From CAZVXI01 sp964631295 (GTDB taxonomy: Bacteria > Planctomycetota > Phycisphaerae > Phycisphaerales > SM1A02), in contig CAZVXI010000071.1 in assembly GCA_964631295.1 (NCBI GenBank), positions 1-14,716 on the forward strand: 14,716 bases of DNA. Direction: 5' to 3'. This document shows positions 13,920 to 14,716 of this stretch, in pieces. Below the pieces are notes generated by a model that saw nothing but the letters and a program-made list of their open reading frames with translations, searched no databases and was not told the origin of the DNA. The stretch's first letter is position 1, and every line of letters begins with the position of its first letter. Both the position numbers and the translations under genes were made by a program.

Positions 13920-14716
13920 ACGCACTGCCATCTGACGTTTCGTAACTACGCAGGCCGCGTGGACGAGGTCGTCGCCGACGCCCGAGCTGCAGGCGTGGGT
14001 GGAATGATCACCATCGCCACCACATTCGCCGACGCTCTTGCTGCGCTCGAGATCGCCCGTAATCACAGCAATATCTGGTGCAGCGCTGGCGTGCATCCGC
14101 TGCACTGCGATGATGATGACATCGCCCCGCCGCGCGACTGGTCGCGCCTGCTGCAGGTCGCGCGCGACCCGAAGTGCGTCGCATGGGGGGAACTCGGCCT
14201 TGATCATCACTATGACAAACCCGACCGCGCCCTTCAGCAGACTGTCCTGCACGAGCAACTGGATTTCATCAGACGCGCACGCGATGAGCACAATATTTCC
14301 AGGCCGATTGTTATCCACTGCCGGAAAGCCTTCGATGCGCTGCTGCCGATCCTGCGCAACTCGCAACTGCCTGCCGACCGATTCGTCTTCCACTGCTTTA
14401 CCGGATCAGTTGATGATGCCCGCGCAGTGCTCGACTTCGGTGCATGGATCAGTTTCACCGGCATCGTGACGTTTGCCAACGCACGCGAAGTTGCCGACGC
14501 AGCACAGATCGTACCGGTCGATCGGATCATGGCTGAAACCGATGCGCCATTTCTCAGCCCGGAACCGGTGCGCACGACCCGGCCAAACGAGCCGAAATAT
14601 GTTGTGCACATCGCGCGCTTCCTCGCCGACCTGCACAGCACCGACCACGCGACATTCGAACAACAACTCGACGACAACGCGGAACGCTTCTTCGGCGTGC
14701 GGGTTGTGGAAGACAA
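13911..14716 (+). CDS. tatD: TatD-family metal-dependent DNase/hydrolase, 3' end missing
   Basis: TatD-family proteins are cytoplasmic metal-dependent nucleases (3'-5' exonuclease activity in E. coli TatD) with a TIM-barrel fold. The window holds 268 codons with no stop, close to the usual full length of about 260, so only a short C-terminal piece should be missing. The complete metal set is visible: H5 and H7 (DTHCH), E94 (GELGLDHH), H136 (IVIHCRKA), H161 (VFHCFTG) and D211 (ETDAPF). The RPNEPKY segment (224-230) matches the family's substrate-side motif. The start is ATG 13911-13913, as MIDTHCHL is the standard family N-terminus. No Shine-Dalgarno sequence stands close to it, and the nearest GGAG is about 37 nt upstream, so initiation may be leaderless or SD-independent. 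The gene diverges from the antiporter; no functional link is evident. Confidence 0.95.
   Translation, partial: MIDTHCHLTFRNYAGRVDEVVADARAAGVGGMITIATTFADALAALEIARNHSNIWCSAGVHPLHCDDDDIAPPRDWSRLLQVARDPKCVAWGELGLDHHYDKPDRALQQTVLHEQLDFIRRARDEHNISRPIVIHCRKAFDALLPILRNSQLPADRFVFHCFTGSVDDARAVLDFGAWISFTGIVTFANAREVADAAQIVPVDRIMAETDAPFLSPEPVRTTRPNEPKYVVHIARFLADLHSTDHATFEQQLDDNAERFFGVRVVED

Noticed and set aside
1..14716. CRISPR arrays, tRNA or rRNA genes, insertion sequences, phage or defence genes
   Set aside because: I saw no regular repeats, cloverleaf sequences, transposase motifs or terminal inverted repeats; nearly all of the window is housekeeping coding sequence.

Overview
The window is a GC-rich bacterial chromosome segment dominated by one long minus-strand operon for aerobic respiration. 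Read from right to left it encodes a full alternative complex III (ACIII: actA, actB, actC, actD, actE, actF), a small unnamed one-helix membrane protein, a SCO-type copper chaperone, subunit II of a caa3-type cytochrome c oxidase (CuA domain plus fused cytochrome c) and the first 268 codons of oxidase subunit I, which runs off the left edge. All junctions are overlaps or gaps of a few bases (35 nt at one junction if the downstream start is used for the small protein), so about 11.3 kb looks like a single transcription and translation unit. A sigma70-like promoter candidate and a dyad-symmetric element lie just upstream of actA.

The genes fit together as one electron path. Menaquinol or ubiquinol is oxidised at the NrfD-like membrane subunits ActC/ActF. 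Electrons then pass through the Fe-S clusters of the lipidated, Tat-exported ActB and the c hemes of pentaheme ActA and monoheme ActE, to the cytochrome c/CuA domains of CoxB and finally to O2 in CoxA. SCO loads CuA. CoxA carries the YSHPAV helix-VI motif of type A2 heme-copper oxidases, the same type that works with ACIII in Rhodothermus marinus. No bc1 complex genes are present.

To the right, on the same strand, a 214-base gap leads to a large fusion protein: a CPA1-type cation/proton antiporter, a TrkA-N/RCK-like domain with a degenerate glycine motif, and a C-terminal PTS EIIA-type domain that keeps its phosphorylatable histidine. Its start faces a divergent tatD-family metal-dependent DNase gene, which runs off the right edge.

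The source is probably a member of Planctomycetota, perhaps the Phycisphaerae side. This is inferred from the ACIII-caa3 operon style, the extended-Tat ActB, the GC-rich composition and the antiporter-EIIA fusion; Bacteroidota/Rhodothermota or Verrucomicrobiota relatives are less likely but not excluded. I found no tRNA, rRNA, CRISPR array, insertion sequence or phage gene. The core system (ACIII plus caa3) is already described. The least described parts are the small membrane protein between actF and sco, the His-rich tails of ActB and ActC, the antiporter-RCK-EIIA fusion, and the dyad element upstream of actA.
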